The notes under the pieces are model-generated. The model made no database searches. It worked only from the letters and a program-made list of their open reading frames with translations, and was not told the origin of the DNA. A DNA stretch of 13,475 bases from CAYJIL01 sp964370235. Its GTDB lineage: Bacteria > Bacteroidota > Bacteroidia > Bacteroidales > Rikenellaceae. A program made the position numbers and the translations under genes. The DNA is taken from positions 1-13,475 of the forward strand of contig CAYJIL010000061.1 in NCBI GenBank assembly GCA_964370235.1. The letters run 5' to 3'. Shown in pieces: positions 1 through 8,500 of the stretch; positions within the stretch are counted from its first letter, which is position 1, and each line of letters begins with the position of its first letter.

Positions 1-574
1 TAACCACCACTTCACCAATGGTCAACATACCATTCACCAAATGCACTCGCTCATACCCAGCAATATCCTCAACACCAATCTCAGTCTCCTTAACAACGCC
101 ACTATCAATCAAGTAACTACGACGAACTCCCTTCAACAAAGGCGTTGTTGACGTAAAAAACTCACCATCTTTCTCAAAAACTAGATTAGCATAAGAACAA
201 TCACCAACACCATTAGAGCTACAAATAATAACATCGTCACAATTACCTTTACGTTCTAAAACAGCAGCTAGCTCGCTACGATCTTCATACTTAAAAGCAT
301 AAGCAATATCACTCTCGACAACTGACAACGATTTAACTTCTCGTTTTTGATACTCACGGTATGTAATTTCCTCTACTCCCCTAGCAGAATAGACCACTCG
401 GCACATCACCTTATGGTGTGTATAACCATAGGGCGAAGCAGCAATTAATGCTTTTTGATCTAGCTGTGGAGGCACAAAATCGTGTGCCGTAGCCGTTTCA
501 TCGATACGACTCTGGTGGTAGTCAAACAACTCAATCCTACCCAAATACAGCAACATTGTCTCTATAAATCTCAT
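1..574 (-). CDS. pabC: Class IV aminotransferase / aminodeoxychorismate lyase-like protein (3' end cut by window edge)
   Basis: A PLP-dependent fold-type IV enzyme, probably releasing p-aminobenzoate and pyruvate from aminodeoxychorismate. I translated it from the complement: 191 codons are open to the window edge. Visible signs are the early HQSR motif (20-23), the A-F-K-Y-E-D-R-S stretch with the likely PLP lysine K95, N-G-V-G-D-x-S-Y-A-N (121-130), and T-x-x-P-L-L-K-G-V-R-R (143-152), all in the order expected for this family. Its ATG shares four bases (571-574, ATGA) with the pabB stop codon, so translation is probably coupled, and the pairing with pabB supports a folate role over a branched-chain aminotransferase role. 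From my memory of short Bacteroidetes homologues of about 200 residues, only a few residues should be missing. A D-amino-acid or branched-chain aminotransferase is the alternative. Confidence 0.8.
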   Translation of the reverse strand, partial: MRFIETMLLYLGRIELFDYHQSRIDETATAHDFVPPQLDQKALIAASPYGYTHHKVMCRVVYSARGVEEITYREYQKREVKSLSVVESDIAYAFKYEDRSELAAVLERKGNCDDVIICSSNGVGDCSYANLVFEKDGEFFTSTTPLLKGVRRSYLIDSGVVKETEIGVEDIAGYERVHLVNGMLTIGEVVV

Positions 575-1548
575 CGTGGTAAATATATTTTTCTCATTAC
601 TTCATTATACTCATCTTGGCAGCTTGAATTAATGGTGATGCCACCACCGCTGCGATAATAGAGCTTACTATCTTGCTCCTCGATATAGCGAATTAGCACA
701 GTGCTATCTAGCTTTAAACCATCAAAATACCCTGCAACGCCACAGTAGTAGCCACGTGTATGCCCTTCGGCCGCACGAATAATATCGAGAGTCGATTGCT
801 TGGGCGCACCACTAACACTACCAGCAGGCAGCATACTTGTTATAATCGTGCCCAAAAGAGATTGATAACCATCTCTCAAATCGGCACACACTTCGCTACT
901 AACCTGATATATAGAGCCCCTATCACCACAGTCTACCAAATCGACATATCTAAATCGCTCGACACGAGTGTTATGCGCCACCACCGATAGGTCGTTGCGA
1001 ATGAGGTCTACGATAGTAAAATGCTCGGCCAACTCCTTGTAATCGCTCATTATCTGCTCAATGGCATTGGGTAGCGAACTGTCAATTGTGCCTTTCATAG
1101 GGAAGGAAGATATTGTTCCATTTTGGATGCGAACAAATGTTTCGGGCGAAAAACAACAAAATTCACCAGGTATATATAGGCGATATTTTGCTTGTGATTG
1201 CTCAAATATATCTTGTAGGTGTGACTGGTTTTCGAGTTCTGTTTTAACTGTTAAGTTAAGCAGAAAGCTGTCGCCACGATGCAAGCCATCGTAGGCAACA
1301 TTAAATTTTTGTTTATACTGTTCTAGCGAAATTGGCAGTGAAACTAGAGCATCAACATACTGTGAATCACTACGCACAGGTAGTTTATCAAAATTGCCAA
1401 TACCATTAAAATCAAAATAAACTTTATCACAATTCAATGGATCGGCATATAAAAAACAGCGATCCATCTCAAAATCGACTCCAAAGACAAAAGCCTCGCC
1501 CCTAGAGCCCATTTGGTTCATCGTATCAACTAACTCTTCAATATTCAT
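571..1548 (-). CDS. pabB: Aminodeoxychorismate synthase component I (PabB)
   Basis: A chorismate-binding enzyme that, with the PabA glutaminase, aminates chorismate to 4-amino-4-deoxychorismate for folate synthesis in the cytoplasm. At 325 residues it is essentially only the chorismate-binding domain; the N-terminal tryptophan-binding part of longer TrpE/PabB proteins is missing or much reduced. Seen motifs: F-P-M-K-G-T (149-154), I-V-D-L-I-R-N-D-L (179-187), P-A-G-S-V-S-G-A-P-K (241-250), R-G-Y-Y-C-G-V-A-G-Y-F-D-G (265-277), and G-G-G-I-T-I-N-S with E314 near the end. The lysine K152 in the K-G-T motif is typical of PabB, while anthranilate synthase usually has alanine there, so I prefer PabB. 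The start at 1548 keeps the N-terminal helix before M-N-Q-M-G; M10 and M13 are alternatives. pabC overlaps its stop, and pabA is divergent. Confidence 0.93.
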   Translation of the reverse strand: MNIEELVDTMNQMGSRGEAFVFGVDFEMDRCFLYADPLNCDKVYFDFNGIGNFDKLPVRSDSQYVDALVSLPISLEQYKQKFNVAYDGLHRGDSFLLNLTVKTELENQSHLQDIFEQSQAKYRLYIPGEFCCFSPETFVRIQNGTISSFPMKGTIDSSLPNAIEQIMSDYKELAEHFTIVDLIRNDLSVVAHNTRVERFRYVDLVDCGDRGSIYQVSSEVCADLRDGYQSLLGTIITSMLPAGSVSGAPKQSTLDIIRAAEGHTRGYYCGVAGYFDGLKLDSTVLIRYIEEQDSKLYYRSGGGITINSSCQDEYNEVMRKIYLPR

Positions 1549-1601
1549 GGTTGCAAAGATATGATTTTTTAAGTAATATCGTTTTTACTATCTTTGCAGC
1601 C
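1549..1601. promoter_or_regulatory. Mirrored divergent promoters of pabB (-) and pabA (+)
   Basis: The spacer holds two copies of the Bacteroidetes -7 box TATCTTTG facing apart: one on the minus strand at 1554-1561 and one on the plus strand at 1589-1596. They lie in an inverted repeat of 13 bases (1549-1561 against 1589-1601) with one mismatch. No clear TTTG -33 element is seen for either. The pabA box leaves a leader of roughly 15-20 nt, while the pabB box ends only five bases before the ATG at 1548. Confidence 0.65.
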
Positions 1602-1606
1602 ACAAA

Positions 1607-1613
1607 AGGGGAG
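1607..1613 (+). promoter_or_regulatory. Shine-Dalgarno sequence of pabA
   Basis: AGGGGAG ends five bases before the ATG at 1619. This is a clear purine-rich ribosome-binding site and fixes the pabA start. It stands out because most other starts in this window have only A-rich sequence upstream. Confidence 0.7.
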
Positions 1614-1618
1614 TTACA

Positions 1619-2197
1619 ATGACAAGGGTATTAGTAGTGAATAGCTACGACTCGTTTATATATAATATAGTTCAAATCTTGGAGCAAAGCACACTTTGCA
1701 GCTACCAAGTAGAGATGTGCGATAGGATAGACTATTCGGCTCTGAGTTGCTATGACTCTATAATACTGTCGCCGGGCCCATCTACCCCAATGCAAAACAA
1801 ACACCTTGGCAACATAATTAACAGCTGCAAGAATAGCCACAAGATATTGGGCGTATGCCTTGGGCATCAAGCCATAGCACACTATTTTGGGGTAGAACTC
1901 ATGCAGATGGATAGACCAATGCACGGCCACCCATCGCAGCTACATAACATTTGTACGACCGACCCAATAGTTGGTGGGCAAAAAGAGGGAGCAATAGTTG
2001 GCAGATACCACTCTTGGCTAGTAGATAGCCAGTCACTAGAGGCGTGCCCACACCTAAAACCCACATCATATGACGAGCAGGGCAATATAATGTCACTTGC
2101 ACACACCTTGCTCCCCATTTATGGAGTGCAGTTTCATCCCGAATCTATCATAACCCAAAATGGCAAAGAGATGATCGAAAATTTCTTGCGCCTATAA
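1619..2197 (+). CDS. pabA: Aminodeoxychorismate synthase glutamine amidotransferase component (PabA/TrpG family)
   Basis: A class I glutamine amidotransferase that hydrolyses glutamine and passes ammonia to PabB. Its 192 residues match the usual length of stand-alone PabA/TrpG. Visible features are N-S-Y-D-S-F near the N-terminus, the S-P-G-P loop (51-54), the nucleophile elbow G-V-C-L-G-H-Q with C80, R-Y-H-S (129-132), and the H-P-E motif with H173 and E175 completing the catalytic triad. The stretch after the nucleophile reads M-H-G-H-P-S, without the lysine of the M-H-G-K form I know from TrpG/PabA. Being divergent from pabB supports the folate role. PabA proteins can also serve anthranilate synthase, and nothing here excludes that. 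A good ribosome-binding site supports the start. Confidence 0.92.
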   Translation: MTRVLVVNSYDSFIYNIVQILEQSTLCSYQVEMCDRIDYSALSCYDSIILSPGPSTPMQNKHLGNIINSCKNSHKILGVCLGHQAIAHYFGVELMQMDRPMHGHPSQLHNICTTDPIVGGQKEGAIVGRYHSWLVDSQSLEACPHLKPTSYDEQGNIMSLAHTLLPIYGVQFHPESIITQNGKEMIENFLRL

Positions 2198-2319
2198 GCG
2201 TATATTTACGACAAATAACAAATTTTCAAAAATAAACCCAAAACACCCAAAATCTAGATAATTAACAGCAAAATTACACATTTAAACTACAAAAAGATAC
2301 AAATATCCATAAATTTACG

Positions 2320-2327
2320 TATCTTTG
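2320..2327 (+). promoter_or_regulatory. Probable -7 promoter box of the sulfatase gene
   Basis: TATCTTTG matches the Bacteroidetes TAnnTTTG box and lies 38 bases before the sulfatase ATG, giving a leader of about 30 nt. No convincing TTTG -33 element is found about 19 bases upstream. The remaining spacer back to pabA (2198-2319) is AT-rich, with no recognisable gene or strong terminator. Confidence 0.5.
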
Positions 2328-2365
2328 GTTCGTCTTTCAATACAAATTATTTTATTTAAAAAAGT

Positions 2366-3817
2366 ATGAACCTAATTAGCAAAAGCCTACTACCCATCTC
2401 TTTGTTTTCGCCAATATTGTCGATAGCAGAGGAGAAAATGAACGTGCTATTCATAATGCTGGACGACCTTCAGTCAACAGCTGTCAATTACAACGGAAAT
2501 AGCCAAGTTGTATCACCCAATATCGATAATATTTATAGTAATGGTGTGTCATTCACAAATACATACACCAACGGAGCTATTGGGGGTGCATTATCAATGC
2601 CTAGCCGTGCAATGGTTATGACAGGCCGTGGCATATTCGAGGTAAAGCGAGACGGTGAATATATACCCGACGAACATATTACCTTGCCACAACTTTTGCG
2701 TAATAACGGATATAATACATTTGCTACCGGAAAGTGGCATAACTGCAAAAATTCATTCCACCGCTCATTCGAAAATGGTGGATATGTATTCTTTGGCGGC
2801 ATGCACCAATATCACCAGAACGGACACGTAACACCATATCTTCGCAACTTTGACCCTACGGGTAAGTACGAAGGACAACCTTTTATTGGCGATAAATTCT
2901 CGTCGGAGATGTTTGCCGATAAAGCAGTTGATTTTCTTAAAGCACAAAAAAAGAGCAAAGAGCCATTCTTTGCCTATGTTGCATTTACATCGCCACACGA
3001 CCCACGAGATCAACATCCCGACTATGGCCACAAGTATGACCCAAAGGAGATTGATCTACCAATAAATTTTGCCAATAGACACCCATTCAACACGGGTGAT
3101 ATGTATGTGAGAGACGAAGTGCTACTGCCACACTACCGAGAAGAGGAGGCAGTGAAAGAGGATATAGCAAACTACTACCAAATGGTGAGCGAGGTTGATG
3201 TTCAAATTGGCCGCATAGTCGATGCACTAAAAGAGAGCGGAGAGTATGATAATACCATTATCATTCTTGCATCGGATAATGGTTTGGCAGTGGGTCAGCA
3301 TGGCCTACTAGGCAAACAGAACCTATATGAGCACAGTATATCGGTGCCTCTAGTAGTGTCACTACCCGGTGGTGCAAAGGGTGTCGAGAGCAAGGCATAC
3401 AACTACCTTAGCGACATATACCCTACCCTATGTGATGTGCTAGGAATCGAGGCTCCCGAAACTGTCACTGGAAAATCATTTGCACCTGCAATTGAGAATC
3501 AATCACAACGCAACAGAACACAGCTATTCTTGGCATATAGCAACGTGCAAAGAGGGCTTGTAAGAGATGGTTGGAAGTATATTATCTACAATGTAGATGG
3601 TTGTGAGACCGAACAACTATTCAATCTTAACGATGACCCTTGGGAAATGGTGAACCTAGCAGAGCACCAAGCATACCAAACAATAAAGCGTGCCTACAAA
3701 AACGAGCTAAAGAAAGAGATGAAAAAGGGTAACGATTTTTGTGACCTAGACAAACCAATGTGGGGATATGGCCCACACATGGTTAAGTGGGTAGAGGCAA
3801 TAAAGCTGTATGATTAG
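2366..3817 (+). CDS. Exported serine-type sulfatase (S1 family, arylsulfatase A-like)
   Basis: Hydrolyses a sulfate ester, probably from a sulfated glycan or small molecule; the substrate cannot be read from sequence. The protein has 483 residues. The N-terminus (K6, hydrophobic 8-20, A21 before E-E) looks like a signal peptide, so a periplasmic site is likely. The active-site signature is S77-M-P-S-R81, in which the serine must be converted to formylglycine by a radical-SAM maturase (anSME) not encoded here. Calcium and sulfate ligands fit the family: D33-D34, T-G-K-W-H (121-125), S-P-H-D-P (209-213), S-D-N-G (303-306) and K317. The C-terminal subdomain is present, so the gene looks complete. 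It is monocistronic, with its own promoter and a strong terminator, and has no SusC/SusD or glycoside hydrolase neighbour. M25 is an alternative start but would lose the signal peptide. Confidence 0.93.
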   Translation: MNLISKSLLPISLFSPILSIAEEKMNVLFIMLDDLQSTAVNYNGNSQVVSPNIDNIYSNGVSFTNTYTNGAIGGALSMPSRAMVMTGRGIFEVKRDGEYIPDEHITLPQLLRNNGYNTFATGKWHNCKNSFHRSFENGGYVFFGGMHQYHQNGHVTPYLRNFDPTGKYEGQPFIGDKFSSEMFADKAVDFLKAQKKSKEPFFAYVAFTSPHDPRDQHPDYGHKYDPKEIDLPINFANRHPFNTGDMYVRDEVLLPHYREEEAVKEDIANYYQMVSEVDVQIGRIVDALKESGEYDNTIIILASDNGLAVGQHGLLGKQNLYEHSISVPLVVSLPGGAKGVESKAYNYLSDIYPTLCDVLGIEAPETVTGKSFAPAIENQSQRNRTQLFLAYSNVQRGLVRDGWKYIIYNVDGCETEQLFNLNDDPWEMVNLAEHQAYQTIKRAYKNELKKEMKKGNDFCDLDKPMWGYGPHMVKWVEAIKLYD

Positions 3818-3838
3818 AATTTTATATTAGCCATAACA

Positions 3839-3884
3839 AAAAAATAATGGTATCTCGAATTATTTCGAGATACCATTATTTTTT
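3839..3884. terminator. Bidirectional terminator between the sulfatase and CoA-transferase genes
   Basis: A perfect 21-bp inverted repeat (3839-3859 with 3864-3884) with a four-base loop, having A-rich left and T-rich right flanks. It lies 21 bases after the sulfatase stop and 67 bases after the CoA-transferase stop, so it can end both converging transcripts. The bases from 3885 to 3951 hold nothing else I recognise. Confidence 0.88.
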
Positions 3885-3951
3885 ATGTTTTACCACCTTG
3901 TATCGAGGAATTAACCACAAATACTAGATAGTGTCAATATCGGTTGAGCAA

Positions 3952-5433
3952 TTACTTAACCTCTGCCTCTTTCATATCACCTTTCTCAAGTAGAGCATTG
4001 TGGAAAGAGAACGCAGTGCGTAGGTTGTGTGGTGTGTGACCACCGTTTGCATTGTTAAAGTAATCCCAAAGTAGATCTTGATAATCTGGGTGAGCACAGT
4101 TCTCGATAAGTGCTTTTGCACGCTCGATTGGGCTCTTACCACGTAGATCGGCAACACCACGCTCTGTGATAACAATGTTTACAGAGTGCTCGCTATGGTC
4201 TTGGTGTGACACCATTGGAACAATAGCACTAATCTTACCACCTTTAGCTAGCGATGGAGCTGTAAAGATAGATAGGTATGCGTTACGAGTAAAGTCACCC
4301 GAACCACCAATACCGTTCATCATCTTGCTACCAGCAATGTGTGTACTGTTTACGTTACCATAAATATCTACCTCGATAGCAGTATTGATAGTGATAAGTC
4401 CTAAACGACGTACAACCTCTGGGTTGTTTGACATTTCGCTTGGGCGAAGAACTACTTTATCTTTGAAGAAATCGATATTTGCAAACAAATCATCCATAAC
4501 ACCATCGCTTAGTGTTAGAGAACAACCACTTGCAAACTTACAACGACCCTCTTTCATTAGACCAATTACAGAGTCTTGAATAACCTCGGTGTACATTTCA
4601 AACGCAGGAATAGACTCGTTTGCACCTAGGCAACCAAGCACAGCATTTGCAATGTTACCTACACCCGACTGAAGAGGTAGGAACTCAGCAGGAATGCGAC
4701 CAGCCTCTAGCTCCGAAGCTAGGAAGTTAGCTACATTCTGTCCAATTTGCATTGTTACATCATCAACCGGAGAGAACTCGCTCACACCGTCAGTTAGGTT
4801 TGTTTCAACAATACCAACAATCTTAGCTGGGTCGATCTTTACAACCTCGCTACCTGCTCTGTCGCTTGGCTTGAAAACAGGCACAGCTTGACGACAAGGA
4901 GGATCACATGGCTGGTAAATATCGTGAAGACCACGCATAGATGGCTTTTGTGTGTTTAGCTCAAGGATAACTTTGTCTGCTAGATCACAAACAGTAGGAG
5001 TGATACCAACACCTGTTGTAAGAACAACTTCGCCATTATCAGACACCTCAGACACCTCGATAATTGCAACATCTACCTTGCCTAGTGCTCCGTAACGAAG
5101 GTTTTGAGCAAGCTCAGAAAGGTGCATATCAAAGTAATTAGCCTTGTGCGAGTTAAGAGCCGCACGAATGTCGTTGTTTGACTGGTATGGAGTTCTGAAT
5201 TTGATAGCATCGGCCTTTGCAAGCTCACCATCAACATAACCATTAGTAGACGCACCCGAGAAGATACCCACTTTGAATGGACGACCAGCCTCGTGCTCAC
5301 TTATAGCCTTTGCCGCTAGGGCAACAGTTACGGCCTTAGGGCTACCAGCAGCTGTGAAACCACTAATACCTAGGTTATCGCCGTCCTTAATGAAATCAGC
5401 AGCCTCTGCTGCAGAAAGAATCTTAAATGACAT
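3952..5433 (-). CDS. Succinyl-CoA:acetate CoA-transferase / acetyl-CoA hydrolase family protein
   Basis: A class I CoA-transferase of the acetyl-CoA hydrolase/transferase family. It most likely moves CoA from acetyl-CoA (or propionyl-CoA) to succinate, giving acetate (or propionate) and succinyl-CoA in the cytoplasm. Length is 493 residues, about the family norm. Visible signs are the N-terminal G-I-S-G-F-T-A-A-G-S-P-K (22-33), G-V-G-N-I-A-N-A-V (257-265), the likely catalytic glutamate E283 in M-Y-T-E-V-I-Q-D-S, and the CoA-binding loop G-I-G-G-S-G-D-F (374-381). These fit the succinyl-CoA:acetate/propionate branch better than 4-hydroxybutyrate CoA-transferase. Next to PFOR it would complete pyruvate to acetate. 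It has its own promoter and a leader of about 70 nt. The acyl donor cannot be decided from sequence, and a plain hydrolase is the less likely alternative. Confidence 0.9.
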   Translation of the reverse strand: MSFKILSAAEAADFIKDGDNLGISGFTAAGSPKAVTVALAAKAISEHEAGRPFKVGIFSGASTNGYVDGELAKADAIKFRTPYQSNNDIRAALNSHKANYFDMHLSELAQNLRYGALGKVDVAIIEVSEVSDNGEVVLTTGVGITPTVCDLADKVILELNTQKPSMRGLHDIYQPCDPPCRQAVPVFKPSDRAGSEVVKIDPAKIVGIVETNLTDGVSEFSPVDDVTMQIGQNVANFLASELEAGRIPAEFLPLQSGVGNIANAVLGCLGANESIPAFEMYTEVIQDSVIGLMKEGRCKFASGCSLTLSDGVMDDLFANIDFFKDKVVLRPSEMSNNPEVVRRLGLITINTAIEVDIYGNVNSTHIAGSKMMNGIGGSGDFTRNAYLSIFTAPSLAKGGKISAIVPMVSHQDHSEHSVNIVITERGVADLRGKSPIERAKALIENCAHPDYQDLLWDYFNNANGGHTPHNLRTAFSFHNALLEKGDMKEAEVK

Positions 5434-5509
5434 AATATTTTATTTTTAGCTTATCCTCTAGCAAAACCACAAAAACACCACTAAATTATAGTGATGGTAT
5501 GTGAGAGGA

Positions 5510-5517
5510 CAAAGTTA
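5510..5517 (-). promoter_or_regulatory. Probable -7 promoter box of the CoA-transferase gene
   Basis: On the minus strand this reads TAACTTTG, matching TAnnTTTG. It lies just downstream of the nifJ terminator and gives a leader of about 70 nt before the ATG at 5433. I see no clear TTTG -33 element; that position falls inside the terminator hairpin. Confidence 0.5.
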
Positions 5518-5523
5518 ATAAAA

Positions 5524-5557
5524 AAAGTGCTGTAAATGATAAAATTTACAGCACTTT
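5524..5557. terminator. Terminator downstream of nifJ
   Basis: A perfect 14-bp stem (5524-5537 with 5544-5557) with a six-base loop, 22 bases beyond the nifJ stop. The run of A on its left side is a U-tract in the nifJ transcript; the right side is T-rich too. It separates nifJ from the CoA-transferase gene. Confidence 0.85.
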
Positions 5558-5579
5558 GTTTATTTTTTTTACAATAAGA

Positions 5580-8500
5580 TTACTCTTGCTCGTTGCCAAA
5601 CGACATTGCAGCAAATCTCTTGTAAGTGTTATAACGCATTAGAGCATTCTCTTGAGAGGCTTTGAAAAGCTCGCCAGCCTCGTCTGGGAACGACTTAAAC
5701 AACGTTGTATAACGCACCTCGCTAGTGATAAAGTCTTGGAACTTATCCCATGCAGGCTCCTTAGAGTCTAGGATAAACGGATTTTTACCCTCAGCCTCTA
5801 GCTGTGGATTAAATCTCCATAGATGCCAGTAACCACACTCAACAGCACGCTTAGCAGTCATTTGGCTCTGCCCCATGCCACCCTTGATACCATGGTTGAT
5901 ACATGGAGAGTAAGCAATGATTAGAGATGGACCATCATAAGCCTCAGCCTCTTTAAGGGCTTGGAAGTATTGGTTGTGATTTGCACCCATAGCAACTTGT
6001 GCAACATATACATAACCATAAGTCATTGCCATAGCACCTAGGTCTTTCTTGCGAATACGCTTACCCGAAGATGCAAACTTAGCAACTGCACCAATTGGAG
6101 TAGACTTAGATGATTGACCACCAGTGTTAGAGTAAACCTCGGTATCCATAACAAGAACATTAACATTCTCGCCAGTAGCAATCACGTGGTCAAGACCACC
6201 GTAACCAATGTCGTATGCCCAACCGTCACCACCAAAGATCCATACCGATTTCTTAATTAGGTATTGCTTAAGCGACATAATCTCTTTGCAGAATGAACAC
6301 TCACAACCAGTAGCAAGCTCGATAACTTTGTTAGTTGCAGCTAGCTGAGCAGTAAGGTCTCCCTCGCTCTCGATGTAGCTTGTAAATGCAGCCTTAATGT
6401 CATCGCTACAACAGTCGCTAGCAATAGCATCTGTCATAATGTTCTTGATGCGATTGCGTAGAGCCTCAACACCAATGTTCATACCTAGACCAAACTCTGC
6501 ATTATCCTCGAACAGAGAGTTAGCCCAAGCAGGACCATGCCCCTTGTCGTTTGTACAGTATGGTGTAGATGGTGCACTACCACCATAGATAGACGAACAA
6601 CCCGTTGCATTTGCAACAATCATGCGGTCGCCATATAGCTGAGTGATAGTTTTAATGTATGGTGTCTCACCACAACCTGCACAAGCACCCGAGAACTCGA
6701 ATAGTGGCTGAGCAAATTGGCTGTTCTTAACCATCTTCATTTTGTCGACAACAGTAGATTTGTAACCCACCTTGCTGTCCATATACTCCCAACGAGGAAT
6801 CTCTGATAGCTGGCTATCAAGAGGCTTCATCTCTAGAGCCTTAGTCTTAGACGGACAGATGTTGGCACAGTTACCACAACCTGTACAGTCCATTACGCTA
6901 ACTTGAATCTTGAATTGGTACTCTTTTAGTGCACCATTACCTTTAACTGTTACAGTACCCTCTGGTGCTGCCGCTGCCTCCTGCTCTGTTAGTAGGAACG
7001 GGCGAATTGCTGCGTGCGGACACACATAAGCACATTGGTTACACTGAATACAGTTCTCGCTAAGCCACTCTGGAACCGCTGCTGCGATACCACGCTTCTC
7101 ATATCGTGAAGTACCTGCATCCCAAGTACCATCTTCACGACCGTTGAATGCACTAACCGGAAGATCGTCACCACGCAAAGCGTTAATTGGCTCAACTATT
7201 TGGCTAATAAACTCTGGTACATCGCTAGCTGGCTTAGCCTCAACCTCAATAGCTGCCCACTCGGCAGGAATTTCGATTTTTGTAACATCGCCACCACGCT
7301 CTACTGCAGCGTAGTTTTTGTTTACGATATCCTCGCCCTTGTTACCATATGATTTGTAGATAGCCTTCTTCATTTGATCGATAGCCTGATCGTAAGGAAT
7401 TACGCCCGACACCTTAAAGAATGCACTCTGCATGATAGTATTTGTGCGGCTACCAAGACCAAGCTCGATAGCAATCTTTGTTGCATTGATTGTATAGAAT
7501 GAGATATTGTGCTCTGCCATATATTTCTTCATGTCCGAAGGAATATTAGCTTTTGTTGTCTCCTCGTCCCAAATAGAGTTCAAAAGGAAAGTACCACCAT
7601 TCTTTAGACCTTTTAGTAGGTCATATTTGCCTAGGTAGGCAGGAACGTGACAAGCCACAAAGTTTGGAGTTGTCACTAGGTATGGAGAGTGGATAGGATC
7701 GTCACCAAAACGAAGGTGAGACGATGTGTAACCACCCGACTTTTTAGAGTCATAAGAGAAGTATGCCTGACAATATTTGTTGGTAGCCTCACCAATGATC
7801 TTGATAGAGTTTTTGTTAGCACCAACAGTACCATCAGAACCTAGACCAATGAAACGAGCCTCGAAAAGACCTTTCTTGTCCATTGCAATTTCTTCGCCAA
7901 CTGGTAGCGAAGTAAACGTTACATCGTCTACGATACCAACAGTAAACTGATTCTTAGGCTCGTTCATCTTTAGGTTGTCGTACACTGCAAGAATTTGTGC
8001 AGGAGTAGTGTCCTTAGATGATAGACCATAACGACCACCAATAATCAAAGGTGCGTTATCTTGACCATAGAATAGGTTACGAACGTCTAGGTACAAAGGA
8101 TCGCCCATTGCTCCCGGCTCTTTTGTGCGGTCAAGCACACAAATGCGCTTAACAGAAGCAGGAAGTGCATCCATAAAGTACTTAGCACTAAACGGACGAT
8201 ATAGGTGAACAGACATAAGACCAACCTTCTCGCCATTAGCAACTAGGTGATCGATAGCCTCTTTTACTGTCTCGGTAACAGAACCCATAGCAACAATAAT
8301 ATTCTCGGCATCGGCTGCACCATAATAGTTGAATGGAGCATAGTGACGACCAGTAATCTTAGACATTTCTGTCATGTAGTGTGCTACGATATCTGGAACT
8401 GCATCATAGAATTTGTTTGATGCCTCACGGCTCTGGAAGTAGATGTCTGGGTTTTGTGCTGTACCACGAGTCACTGGGTGCTCTGGGTTAAGTGCACGGT

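Noticed and set aside
571..1548. TrpE (anthranilate synthase) as the identity of the chorismate-binding enzyme.
   Set aside because: The K-G-T motif carries lysine, the protein is short, no trp genes are nearby, and a pabC-like gene overlaps it.
1554..2327. The recurring TATCTTTG (1554, 1589, 2320) as a special regulatory motif shared by the pab genes and the sulfatase.
   Set aside because: It is the normal Bacteroidetes -7 promoter box. Only the longer inverted repeat at 1549-1601 goes beyond that.
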